DNA from: Cribrihabitans marinus
Lineage (GTDB): Bacteria > Pseudomonadota > Alphaproteobacteria > Rhodobacterales > Rhodobacteraceae
Direction: 5' to 3'
Length of the DNA: 64,000 bases
NCBI RefSeq assembly: GCF_900109035.1
Contig: NZ_FNYD01000005.1
Coordinates: forward strand, 186,001 to 250,000
Below, one piece after another: positions 57,318 to 64,000 of this stretch. Both the position numbers and the translations under genes were made by a program. Position 1 is the first letter of the stretch; the number at the start of each line of letters is the position of its first letter. Below the pieces are notes generated by a model, which was not told where the DNA came from, searched no databases, and was given only the letters and a program-made list of their open reading frames with translations.

Positions 57318-57851
57318 ATGCCCTATCGCTGGACCACCACCCCCTCTGAAGACCGGCAGGAGCTGCAGCTCTGGCCCCACAACTCGCTGCCGCCGCGGGG
57401 GTTCGCCGCGTCGGTCCTGGGGCTGTTCACCCTGGCGATGATTCCGGTCTTCACGCTGCTGGGTTCGGTGCTTCTCTGGGGGATCCTGCCATTCGTCCTG
57501 ATCGCGATCGGCGGGATCTGGTGGGCGTTGCAGGTAAACTACCGCAGCCGCCGCGTCCTCGAGGTTCTCACGTTATCGCAGGACACGGCGCGGCTGGAAC
57601 GTCACAACCCGCGTGGGCCGGTGCAGAGCTGGGACTGCAACCGCTACTGGGCCCGGCCCGAGATGCACGAGGCGGACGGTCCGGTGCCCTATTACGTGAC
57701 GCTCAACGGGTCGGGGCGCGAGGTCGAGATCGGCGCGTTCCTGTCAGAGGAAGAACGTCGCAGCCTCTATGACGATCTCAGCGCCCGGCTGCCCGGGCGC
57801 CCGGCACCGCTCAGCACTGGCCCGGGGCGGCCTGGCACAGGCGATCCTTGA
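57318..57851 (+). CDS. DUF2244 family membrane protein
   Basis: A 177-aa protein. It starts MPYRWTTTPSEDRQELQLWP followed by HNSLPPRGF, a pattern of DUF2244, then two adjoining membrane helices (GFAASVLGLFTLAMIPVFTL and LLWGILPFVLIAIGGIWWAL), then a soluble domain with RHNPRGPVQSWDCNRYWA. The family is found in alphaproteobacteria; no function is known to me. Its last 41 nt overlap the converging yqeY gene. Confidence 0.85.
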   Translation: MPYRWTTTPSEDRQELQLWPHNSLPPRGFAASVLGLFTLAMIPVFTLLGSVLLWGILPFVLIAIGGIWWALQVNYRSRRVLEVLTLSQDTARLERHNPRGPVQSWDCNRYWARPEMHEADGPVPYYVTLNGSGREVEIGAFLSEEERRSLYDDLSARLPGRPAPLSTGPGRPGTGDP

Positions 57852-58296
57852 CCATCGGGCCGACCTTGCCGAAATCCATCTGCCCGGTATAGCGCGACTT
57901 CAACTCTCCCATGACCTTGCCCATGTCGCGGATCGACTGGGCTCCGGTCGCGGAAATCGCCGTGCCGATCGCCTTCGACACCTCGTCCTCGTCCAACTGC
58001 TTGGGCAGGAACTCCTCGATCACCTCGATCTCGCGCCGCTCCCGCTCGGCCAGGTCCAGGCGCCCGCCCTCCTCATAGGCGCGCGCGCTCTCCTGGCGCT
58101 GCTTGGTCATTTTGCCAAGGATCGCAAGCACATCGCCGTCACCACAGCCCTGCGCCTCGTCGTCGCCGGCGCCGCGCGCGGCGATGTCCTTGTCCTTTAT
58201 CGCGGCATTGATCAGACGCAAGGTCGAGACCCTCTCGGCGTCCTTGTCCTTCATCGCCTGTTTCAAAACCGCGTTGACCTTGGCACGCATATCCAT
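57811..58296 (-). CDS. GatB/YqeY domain protein
   Basis: A 161-aa protein of the YqeY family, related to the tRNA-binding tail of the GatB amidotransferase subunit. DMRAKVNAVLKQAMKDKDAE, then RVSTLRLINAAIKDKDIAAR, AIGTAISATGAQSIRDMGKV and MGELKSRYTGQMDFGKVGPM are typical. ATG 58296 is chosen because MDMRAKVNA is the family N-terminus; ATG 58308 and 58314 are also possible and no start has a strong ribosome binding site. The molecular role is uncertain. Confidence 0.9.
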   Translation of the reverse strand: MDMRAKVNAVLKQAMKDKDAERVSTLRLINAAIKDKDIAARGAGDDEAQGCGDGDVLAILGKMTKQRQESARAYEEGGRLDLAERERREIEVIEEFLPKQLDEDEVSKAIGTAISATGAQSIRDMGKVMGELKSRYTGQMDFGKVGPMVKDRLCQAAPGQC

Positions 58297-58419
58297 CTGC
58301 TGATCCATCCCCATGGAAATCGAAGACCCCGACCATACCCAAAGAAAAAGACAGGCACAACCGGTGGCAACATGGCTTAAGTCACTGACAATAAACGATA
58401 TGCGAGAATCGCAACAGGC

Positions 58420-58449
58420 TTGACCCGGACCCGGAACCCCCTTAGGTAT
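58420..58449 (+). promoter_or_regulatory. candidate carA promoter
   Basis: TTGACC (58420-58425), a 17-nt spacer and TAGGTA (58443-58448) lie about 35 nt before the carA start. The -35 is strong; the -10 has only TA and a final mismatch, as is common for alphaproteobacterial promoters that rely on CarD-type help. Confidence 0.45.
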
Positions 58450-58482
58450 GCGCCGATTTAGCCACATAAGAGGAGCCGCGTC

Positions 58483-59649
58483 ATGGCCCGTTTCGCCTCG
58501 TCCAAGCCCACCGCGTGTCTTGCCTTGGCCGATGGGACCATCTTTTACGGACGCGGCTTCGGGGCGACCGGACAGACGGTGGCCGAACTTTGCTTCAACA
58601 CCGCGATGACCGGGTACCAGGAAATCATGACCGACCCCTCCTATGCCGGTCAGGTCGTGACCTTCACCTTTCCGCATGTGGGCAATGTCGGGGTGAACCC
58701 CGAGGATGACGAAACCGCCGATCCGGTGGCCTCGGGCATGGTGGTGAAGTGGGATCCGACCGTGCCGTCGAACTGGCGCGCGGCCGAGAACCTGGCCGAC
58801 TGGCTGGCCCGCCGCGGGCGCATCGCCATCGGCGGGGTCGACACCCGCCGCCTGACGCGGGCGATCCGCCAGCAGGGCGCACCGCATGTGGCGCTGGCCC
58901 ATGATCCGGACGGAAATTTCGACCTCGAGGCGTTGGTGAGCGCCGCACGCGGCTTTGCCGGTCTCGAGGGCATGGACCTGGCCCGCGACGTGACCTGCGC
59001 CCAGAGCTACCGCTGGGACGAGATGCGCTGGGCCTGGCCCGACGGCTACACCCGGCAGGAGGCGCCACAACACAAGGTCGTGGCGATCGACTATGGCGCC
59101 AAGCGCAACATCCTGCGCTGTCTGGCCTCGGCCGGGTGCGACGTGACGGTTCTGCCGGCCACCGCCACCGCCGCCGATGTGCTGGCCCATGCGCCGGACG
59201 GGCTGTTCCTGTCGAACGGTCCCGGCGATCCGGCGGCGACCGGCGAATACGTGGTGCCGATGATCCGGGAGATCCTGGAGGGCAGCGACATGCCGGTCTT
59301 CGGGATCTGCCTGGGCCACCAGATGCTGGCGCTGGCGCTGGGGGCGAAGACCGTCAAGATGAACCACGGCCACCACGGCGCCAACCACCCGGTCAAGGAC
59401 CTGGAAACCGGCAAGGTCGAGATCACATCGATGAATCACGGCTTTGCCGTGGACGGGCAATCGCTGCCCGAGGGTGTAATCGAAACCCACCGGTCGCTGT
59501 TCGACGGTTCCAATTGCGGTATCCGCATGGCCGATCGCCCGGTCTATTCGGTGCAATACCACCCCGAGGCCAGCCCTGGCCCGCAGGACAGCTTCTACCT
59601 GTTCGAGCGGTTCTCGGCCGCGATGACGGCGCGCAAACCGGCGGCCTGA
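58483..59649 (+). CDS. carA: carbamoyl-phosphate synthase small subunit
   Basis: The glutaminase subunit that feeds ammonia to CarB for arginine and pyrimidine synthesis. The 388-aa protein shows FGATGQTVAELCFNTAMTGY, then QEIMTDPSYAGQVV near the N-terminus, and a class I glutamine amidotransferase domain with the nucleophile in FGICLGHQMLALALG and His/Glu in VQYHPEASPGPQDS. AGAGGAG lies 7 nt before the ATG. carB is not adjacent, which is common in this group. Confidence 0.98.
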   Translation: MARFASSKPTACLALADGTIFYGRGFGATGQTVAELCFNTAMTGYQEIMTDPSYAGQVVTFTFPHVGNVGVNPEDDETADPVASGMVVKWDPTVPSNWRAAENLADWLARRGRIAIGGVDTRRLTRAIRQQGAPHVALAHDPDGNFDLEALVSAARGFAGLEGMDLARDVTCAQSYRWDEMRWAWPDGYTRQEAPQHKVVAIDYGAKRNILRCLASAGCDVTVLPATATAADVLAHAPDGLFLSNGPGDPAATGEYVVPMIREILEGSDMPVFGICLGHQMLALALGAKTVKMNHGHHGANHPVKDLETGKVEITSMNHGFAVDGQSLPEGVIETHRSLFDGSNCGIRMADRPVYSVQYHPEASPGPQDSFYLFERFSAAMTARKPAA

Positions 59650-59666
59650 CCCGTGTTTTTCCGGCT

Positions 59667-59682
59667 TTAACCGCGCGTTAAC
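59667..59682 (+). promoter_or_regulatory. CtrA binding box upstream of the glycosyltransferase
   Basis: TTAACCGCGCGTTAAC fits the CtrA consensus TTAA-N7-TTAAC at every fixed base. It lies 46 nt before the ATG of the next gene, close enough to overlap its promoter. CtrA is the alphaproteobacterial response regulator that in Rhodobacterales controls motility, gene transfer agent and surface traits. Confidence 0.7.
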
Positions 59683-59727
59683 CACGCCGCGCCCACCCTG
59701 ACGCCGTCACAGCGCAGGGTGCCGCGG

Positions 59728-61620
59728 ATGAGCGATCAGAAACTGAACCTGGCGACGCCGCTTCCCGCCGCGGTTCCGGCGCGGTCGCGCTTGCCGCTTG
59801 GCCGGCACCTGGTCGAGAGCGGCGCCATCACCCAGGATCAACTGGTTCAGGCCCTGCGGATGCAGCTGCACCTGAACGCGCCTCTGGGCGAGATCCTGGA
59901 GGCCGAGGGCTGGGTCGCGCCGGATCAGGTGACCGCTGCGCTGGCTGGCCAGCACGGGATCGACACCGCCGATCTTGCCACACAGCCGCCGCCCGACGAC
60001 CTTTGCGACCTGCTGCCCTGCCGGGACTGGCTCGACCTCGGCGCGCTGCCCTGGCAGCGGATCGGACCGCTTCTGCTGGTCGCCACGTCGCGCCCGGACC
60101 GGTTCCAGTCGGTGCGCGACCGGCTGGCGGATCCCGCGTCCGGCCTGACACCGGTGCCGGTCTTCGCCCGCGAGAGGGACATTCACGCCGCCCTGTCCCG
60201 TGCCTTTGGTCCGCATCTGGCGCAATGTGCAGAGACCCGGGTCGCGCTCCGGTTCAGCTGCCGGGACTGGCATGCCGGGCGGCGGTTTTCGGCTGTTCTG
60301 GTGGCATTGGTCGCGGTGGCTGCGGCCTGTTGGGCGCCGGTGGCGGCCCTGGCCGTCCTGCTGGGGCTGGGACTGGCCACGCTGCTGCTGTTCAGCGGGC
60401 TGAGGGGCTGTGCCCTGATCGCCCAGATGCTGAACCAATCTCAACTGCTTGCGCCGCAAAAGGCGCAAAACACTCCGGCCGAGGGCACCCGCCTGCCCCG
60501 CGTCTCGGTGATGGTCCCGCTCTACAAGGAGCGCGAGATCGCCGGCGCGCTGATCCGCAGGCTGACCCGGTTGACCTATCCCAAGGCCCTGCTGGAGGTC
60601 GTCCTGGTGCTGGAAGAGCATGACGCCGTCACACAGGACACCCTGGCCCGGACCGATCTGCCGGGCTGGATGCGGGTCGTCACGGTTCCCGCCCTGTCCG
60701 GGCTGACGACAAAGCCGCGCGCGATGAACTATGCGCTGGATTTCTGCCGGGGCGAGATCATCGGGGTCTGGGATGCCGAGGACGCCCCGCTGCCAGACCA
60801 GATCGAAACGGTGGTCGGGCAATTCGAACAGGCGGGCGAGGATGTCGCCTGCCTGCAGGGGATCCTGGATTTCTACAATCCCAGGACCAACTGGCGGGCG
60901 CGCTGCTTCACCATCGAATATGCCAGCTGGTTCCGGATCATCCTGCCGGGCATCGCGCGGCTGGGCCTGGTGGTGCCGCTGGGTGGCACGACGCTGTTCT
61001 TCCGGCGCGATGTGCTGGAAAAGCTGGGTGGCTGGGATGCCCATAACGTGACCGAGGACGCCGACCTGGGGGTGCGCCTGTCCCGCGCCGGCTATCGCAC
61101 CGAGATGATCGGCACCGTCACCTATGAAGAGGCCAACCACCGCGCCTGGCCCTGGGTGCGGCAGCGGTCGCGCTGGCTCAAGGGGTTCATGGTCACCTAC
61201 CTGGTGCATATGCGTGCGCCGCTGCAATTGCTGCGCGATCTCGGCTTGGCCCGGTTCCTGGGATTCCAGGCCTTCTTTCTGGGCACGCTGGGCCAGTTCC
61301 TGCTGGCCCCGGTGCTCTGGTCGCTGTGGCTGGCCGCCCTGGGCATGCCGCACCCGCTGGTCGACGCACTGCCGCCCGGCGCGCTGACCGGCACTTTCGC
61401 GGTCTTCGCGGCGTCCGAGCTGCTGGCGTTCCTTGCCGGGCTGTGCGCCGTCTCGGGGCGTGAGCGGCGGTTCCTCCTGCCGTTCGTACCGACCATGCCG
61501 CTCTATTTCCCGCTGGGCGTGCTGGCGGCCTACAAGGCGCTGTGGGAAATGGCGTTCCGGCCCTTTTTCTGGGACAAGACCCAGCACGGCCAGGCCGCAG
61601 AGGACATCCCACCCGCGTGA
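59728..61620 (+). CDS. family 2 glycosyltransferase with N-terminal GspE-like (MshEN) domain
   Basis: A 630-aa membrane enzyme. Residues 20-150 resemble the N-terminal domain of type II secretion ATPases (LPLGRHLVESGAITQDQLVQ; GEILEAEGWVAPDQV), a fold that binds c-di-GMP in some proteins. Two helices follow (about 185-225), then a GT2 catalytic domain (VSVMVPLYKEREIAGALIRR near 260; WDAEDAP as the DxD-type motif near 350; RQRSRWLKGF as the QxxRW motif near 477) and C-terminal membrane helices. This is the layout of processive or NfrB-like polysaccharide synthases. ATG 59728 has AGGGTG upstream; GTG 59719 is possible. The polymer made is unknown. Confidence 0.87.
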   Translation: MSDQKLNLATPLPAAVPARSRLPLGRHLVESGAITQDQLVQALRMQLHLNAPLGEILEAEGWVAPDQVTAALAGQHGIDTADLATQPPPDDLCDLLPCRDWLDLGALPWQRIGPLLLVATSRPDRFQSVRDRLADPASGLTPVPVFARERDIHAALSRAFGPHLAQCAETRVALRFSCRDWHAGRRFSAVLVALVAVAAACWAPVAALAVLLGLGLATLLLFSGLRGCALIAQMLNQSQLLAPQKAQNTPAEGTRLPRVSVMVPLYKEREIAGALIRRLTRLTYPKALLEVVLVLEEHDAVTQDTLARTDLPGWMRVVTVPALSGLTTKPRAMNYALDFCRGEIIGVWDAEDAPLPDQIETVVGQFEQAGEDVACLQGILDFYNPRTNWRARCFTIEYASWFRIILPGIARLGLVVPLGGTTLFFRRDVLEKLGGWDAHNVTEDADLGVRLSRAGYRTEMIGTVTYEEANHRAWPWVRQRSRWLKGFMVTYLVHMRAPLQLLRDLGLARFLGFQAFFLGTLGQFLLAPVLWSLWLAALGMPHPLVDALPPGALTGTFAVFAASELLAFLAGLCAVSGRERRFLLPFVPTMPLYFPLGVLAAYKALWEMAFRPFFWDKTQHGQAAEDIPPA

Positions 61621-62271
61621 TCAGCCACGCTCGCGCCGGCCGGCATCCTGTTTCAGCCGGGTCATGAAGGCGATCGATATGTGGTCGCGGAGCGCCTCGG
61701 CCGCCGCCTCCTCGTCGCGGGCACTGATCGCCTCGACGATGCCGCGATGTTCGGATTGCGCGATCTCGCCGCGCCCCTGCGCCGCCAGCGAGGTCGTGGC
61801 CATCAGCGCCATGGTGCGATGCACCAGGTCCAGCTGCTGTACCAGATAGCGGTTGTGCGAGGCCAGGTGGATCTGCTCGTGGAAGCGGCGATTGGCCCGG
61901 CTCAGCGCCACCGGATCGTCCACCAGCGCGTCATCGGCCTCAACCATGTCGCGCAGCACGCGCACTTCCTCGTCGGTGGCGTGGCGCGCGGCCAGGCGCG
62001 CGGCCAGCCCCTCCAGTTCGCGGCGCACCACGTAAAGCTCGGCCATCTGGTTATGATCCAGCGAGGCGACGATCAACGACCGGCCGTCACGTTCCAGGAG
62101 CGATTGCGTCTCGAGCCGCTGCAACGCCTCGCGGATCGGCGTGCGCGAGACCCCAAAGCGTTCGGCCAGGTCGCTTTCGACCAGCCTGTCGCCGGGCTTG
62201 TAGATGCCCATGTCGATCGCCTCGAGGATCAGGTGATAGGCGTCCTTGTTGTTGGTCTGCGAGCGCGGCAT
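61621..62271 (-). CDS. GntR family (FadR/VanR type) transcriptional regulator
   Basis: A 216-aa regulator. The winged helix (residues 10-70) has DRLVESDLAERFGVSRTPIR followed by EALQRLE; the C-terminal all-helical FCD domain carries the metal/ligand histidines in RRFHEQIHLASHNRYL and in the EHRGIVEAI segment. AAGGAAAG lies 8 nt before ATG 62271. It abuts the glycosyltransferase (convergent, no gap) and diverges from the HAD phosphatase gene over 101 nt. The effector is probably a small carboxylate, as in the family, but is not known. Confidence 0.9.
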   Translation of the reverse strand: MPRSQTNNKDAYHLILEAIDMGIYKPGDRLVESDLAERFGVSRTPIREALQRLETQSLLERDGRSLIVASLDHNQMAELYVVRRELEGLAARLAARHATDEEVRVLRDMVEADDALVDDPVALSRANRRFHEQIHLASHNRYLVQQLDLVHRTMALMATTSLAAQGRGEIAQSEHRGIVEAISARDEEAAAEALRDHISIAFMTRLKQDAGRRERG

Positions 62272-62298
62272 CGGCGGAACTTTCCTTGGATCGGACCT

Positions 62299-62306
62299 GT
62301 CTAGAC
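62299..62306. promoter_or_regulatory. short palindrome GTCTAGAC in the GntR/HAD divergent gap
   Basis: An 8-bp perfect palindrome 28 nt upstream of the GntR gene. GntR proteins bind short palindromes of the GT-N-AC kind, so it may be the operator. With only 8 bp this is weak evidence. Confidence 0.25.
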
Positions 62307-62372
62307 CCCGGCACCCCCTGCGATCAAGCCCGCCCGTTGCCATGGCGGGCGAACTGGCCTAGGTCATGGCGC

Positions 62373-63017
62373 ATGGTCAGGACCAGCTTCAGCCACGTCC
62401 GGGATTGGGTGTTCGATCTCGACAACACCCTCTACCCGCCCGAAATGCGGCTCTTCGATCAGATCGAGGTGCTGATGACGGATTACGTGATGCAGGCGCT
62501 TGGGGTGGAACATGCGCAGGCCAATCATCTGCGCACACATTACTGGCGCAGCTATGGCACCACACTCGCCGGGCTGATGCGCGAGCACGACCTGGACCCC
62601 GAGCCCTATCTGGTCGCGGTGCATGCGATCGACATGAGCCATGTCGCCCCCGATCCGGACCTGGCCGCGCGGCTGCGCGAGTTGCCGGGCCGGCGCATCG
62701 TCTATACCAACGGCAGCGCGCCCTATGCCGAGCGGGTGCTCGCGGCGCGCGGCCTAACCGGGCTGTTCGACGCGATCTACGGAGTCGAGCATGCGGGCTT
62801 CCGCCCCAAGCCCGAGCGCGAGGCCTTCGAGGCCGTGTTCGCCCGCGACGGGATGCGGCCCGACACCGCGGCGATGTTCGAGGACGACACCCGCAATCTG
62901 GCCGCGCCGCACGCGATGGGCATGCGAACCGTCCATGTCGCGCCGGAGCCGCAGGCGGCCGACCATATCCATCACCACACCGACGACCTCGCAGACTTCC
63001 TCGCCCGGCTCGTCTGA
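62373..63017 (+). CDS. HAD family pyrimidine 5'-nucleotidase
   Basis: A 214-aa haloacid dehalogenase-like phosphatase of the SDT1/PhoN-like pyrimidine 5'-nucleotidase group. Motif I is WVFDLDNTLYPPEMRLFDQI (catalytic DxDNT), motif II IVYTNGSAPYAERVL, motif III Lys in FRPKPEREAFEAV, and motif IV MFEDDTRNL. The ATG 62373 start gives MVRTSFSHVRDWVF; the frame open from 62286 is not supported. It probably removes phosphate from UMP/CMP-type nucleotides; the substrate is from family knowledge. Confidence 0.9.
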   Translation: MVRTSFSHVRDWVFDLDNTLYPPEMRLFDQIEVLMTDYVMQALGVEHAQANHLRTHYWRSYGTTLAGLMREHDLDPEPYLVAVHAIDMSHVAPDPDLAARLRELPGRRIVYTNGSAPYAERVLAARGLTGLFDAIYGVEHAGFRPKPEREAFEAVFARDGMRPDTAAMFEDDTRNLAAPHAMGMRTVHVAPEPQAADHIHHHTDDLADFLARLV

Positions 63018-63111
63018 GCCCGCGGCCTGCGACGAAACGCGCCGCTGCCCTGCGGCGCGGAATACCTACATCCCGTTCATATCTTTTGATCCTGCCCTGA
63101 ACGGAGACCCC

Positions 63112-63360
63112 ATGACCGCCATCGACATGCCGCGCCGCGACCCGATCCTGCGGCGGATCCTCTTTGCCGTCCCGATCCTCGGGCGCATGGCCCGCGAAAT
63201 CGCCGAGGGCGACGACGAGAACATCCTCTATGCGGTGCTGGCCTTCGTCAGCCTGTGGGGCTGCGCGATCCTGATCTTTGGCCTTCCCGGCCTCTACATC
63301 CCGGCGCTGGCGCTTGTCCCGGTGATCTGGATCGTGCTGATCGCCATGGCCGGGATCTGA
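63112..63360 (+). CDS. small membrane protein, unknown function
   Basis: An 82-aa protein. A basic N-terminal part (MTAIDMPRRDPILRRILFAV, then GRMAREIAEGDDENILY) precedes two membrane helices: VLAFVSLWGCAILIFGLPGL and IPALALVPVIWIVLIAMAGI. CGGAGA lies 6 nt before the ATG. I do not recognise the family. It stands between the HAD phosphatase and a UbiH-like gene in the same direction. Confidence 0.75.
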   Translation: MTAIDMPRRDPILRRILFAVPILGRMAREIAEGDDENILYAVLAFVSLWGCAILIFGLPGLYIPALALVPVIWIVLIAMAGI

Positions 63361-63435
63361 CCGGCAGGACAGGATGTCGCTTGGCCTTGCCCCGGCCACG
63401 GCCCTAGTGTTCCGGCCAAGACGGAGGCCGATGCG

Positions 63436-64000
63436 ATGACCGAATCCTGCGACATCCTGATTTCCGGCGGTGGCATCGCCGGTCTGACCGCGGCGGCCGC
63501 CTTCGGCAGCGCCGGGTTCTCGGTGATCTGCGTCGATCCGGCGCCGCCGGTGACCGAGCGCGATGCCGAAGGGTCCGACCTGCGGACGACAGCCTTCCTG
63601 CAACCGGCGCGCGCGCTGCTGGACGAATGCGGGCTCTGGGCGCGGCTCGACGATCACGCCGCCCCGCTCGATGTGATGCGCATCGTCGATGCCGGCGGCG
63701 AGACCTATCAGCCGCGCCTCACCCGCGAGTTCCGGTCCGCCGACATCTCGGATCAACCGTTCGGATGGAACCTGCCGAACTGGCTGCTGCGGCGCGAGAT
63801 GCTGGCCCGGCTGGAGGCGCTGCCCAATGTCGATTTCCGCCCCGGCACAGCCACCACCCGCCTTTTCACCCGCGAGGGCGAGGCCCGCGTCGGGTTGAGC
63901 GACGGTGCGACACTGCGCACCCGGCTGGTGGTGGCCGCTGACGGGCGCGAGTCACCCATGCGGCGTGCCGCCGGCATCGACGTGCACACCACGCGATACG
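63436..64000 (+). CDS. UbiH/COQ6-type FAD monooxygenase, N-terminal part (cut by right edge)
   Basis: A flavin hydroxylase of the ubiquinone synthesis family; 188 residues are visible and the frame is open at the edge. CDILISGGGIAGLTAAAAFG is the FAD-binding GxGxxG loop. LRTTAFLQPARALLDECGLW and WNLPNWLLRREMLARLEALP are typical of UbiH/UbiF-like enzymes. VVAADGRESPMRRAAGI is the conserved DG motif that touches FAD and NAD(P)H. ATG 63436 is chosen because GGAGG lies 8-12 nt upstream. Which ring position it hydroxylates cannot be told from this part. Confidence 0.9.
   Translation, partial: MTESCDILISGGGIAGLTAAAAFGSAGFSVICVDPAPPVTERDAEGSDLRTTAFLQPARALLDECGLWARLDDHAAPLDVMRIVDAGGETYQPRLTREFRSADISDQPFGWNLPNWLLRREMLARLEALPNVDFRPGTATTRLFTREGEARVGLSDGATLRTRLVVAADGRESPMRRAAGIDVHTTRY

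Overview
The window is high-GC, gene-dense chromosomal DNA of an alphaproteobacterium, most likely family Rhodobacteraceae (Roseobacter/Rhodobacter lineage). The evidence is the order of the division and cell wall (dcw) cluster ending in ftsQ-ftsA-ftsZ-lpxC-bamD-recN, DUF2484 genes inside that cluster, a solitary ctaD behind a perfect FNR-type box, a CtrA box, a CarD regulator, and a DUF1127 gene followed by CCTCCTCCC-loop small RNAs of the kind described in Rhodobacter sphaeroides. The genus cannot be read from the sequence.

Positions 1-14.2 kb are mixed housekeeping. A partial hppD diverges from an Lrp-type regulator, followed by a CPA2 cation/proton antiporter, divergent cobT/cobS (late cobalamin synthesis), a leftward block carD, fdxA, S4 protein, SUV3-like helicase and TPR protein, and then a rightward block of SCP2 protein, alpha/beta hydrolase, ligase-associated exonuclease and ATP-dependent DNA ligase. 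smpB and a ClC chloride channel lead into the large leftward block.

Positions 16.5-42.6 kb, read from right to left, form one long cell envelope and division cluster: mraZ-rsmH-ftsL-ftsI-murE-murF-mraY-murD-[flavoprotein on the other strand]-ftsW-murG-murC-[APC permease, two DUF2484 proteins, small membrane protein]-murB-ddl-ftsQ-ftsA-ftsZ-lpxC-bamD-recN. Many neighbours overlap by 4 nt (ATGA or GTGA junctions). The mraZ leader carries a perfect 13-bp hairpin followed by TTTT, like the UpsM small-RNA leader of R. sphaeroides. Two inverted palindromic elements flank murD, and ftsZ ends in a UUCG-tetraloop terminator.

Positions 43.4-44.1 kb hold the most distinctive locus: a 74-aa DUF1127 protein (CcaF1-like) followed within 15 nt by six consecutive hairpins, each showing CCTCCTCCC in its loop, the last one a terminator. 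This is a CcsR/cuckoo-type array of anti-Shine-Dalgarno-like RNAs.

Positions 44.2-64 kb return to metabolism: a UvrD helicase, an FMN-dependent hydroxy acid oxidase, pyruvate carboxylase, two identical tRNA-Gly(GCC) genes, tRNA-Leu(GAG), lipB, a MarR-GNAT fusion with a palindrome against its start codon, a HIT protein, ctaD, a DsbA-family isomerase, DUF2244, yqeY, carA, a CtrA-box-preceded glycosyltransferase with an N-terminal GspE-like domain, a GntR regulator, a HAD nucleotidase, a small membrane protein and the start of a UbiH-type hydroxylase cut by the right edge. No CRISPR array, insertion sequence or prophage was seen.
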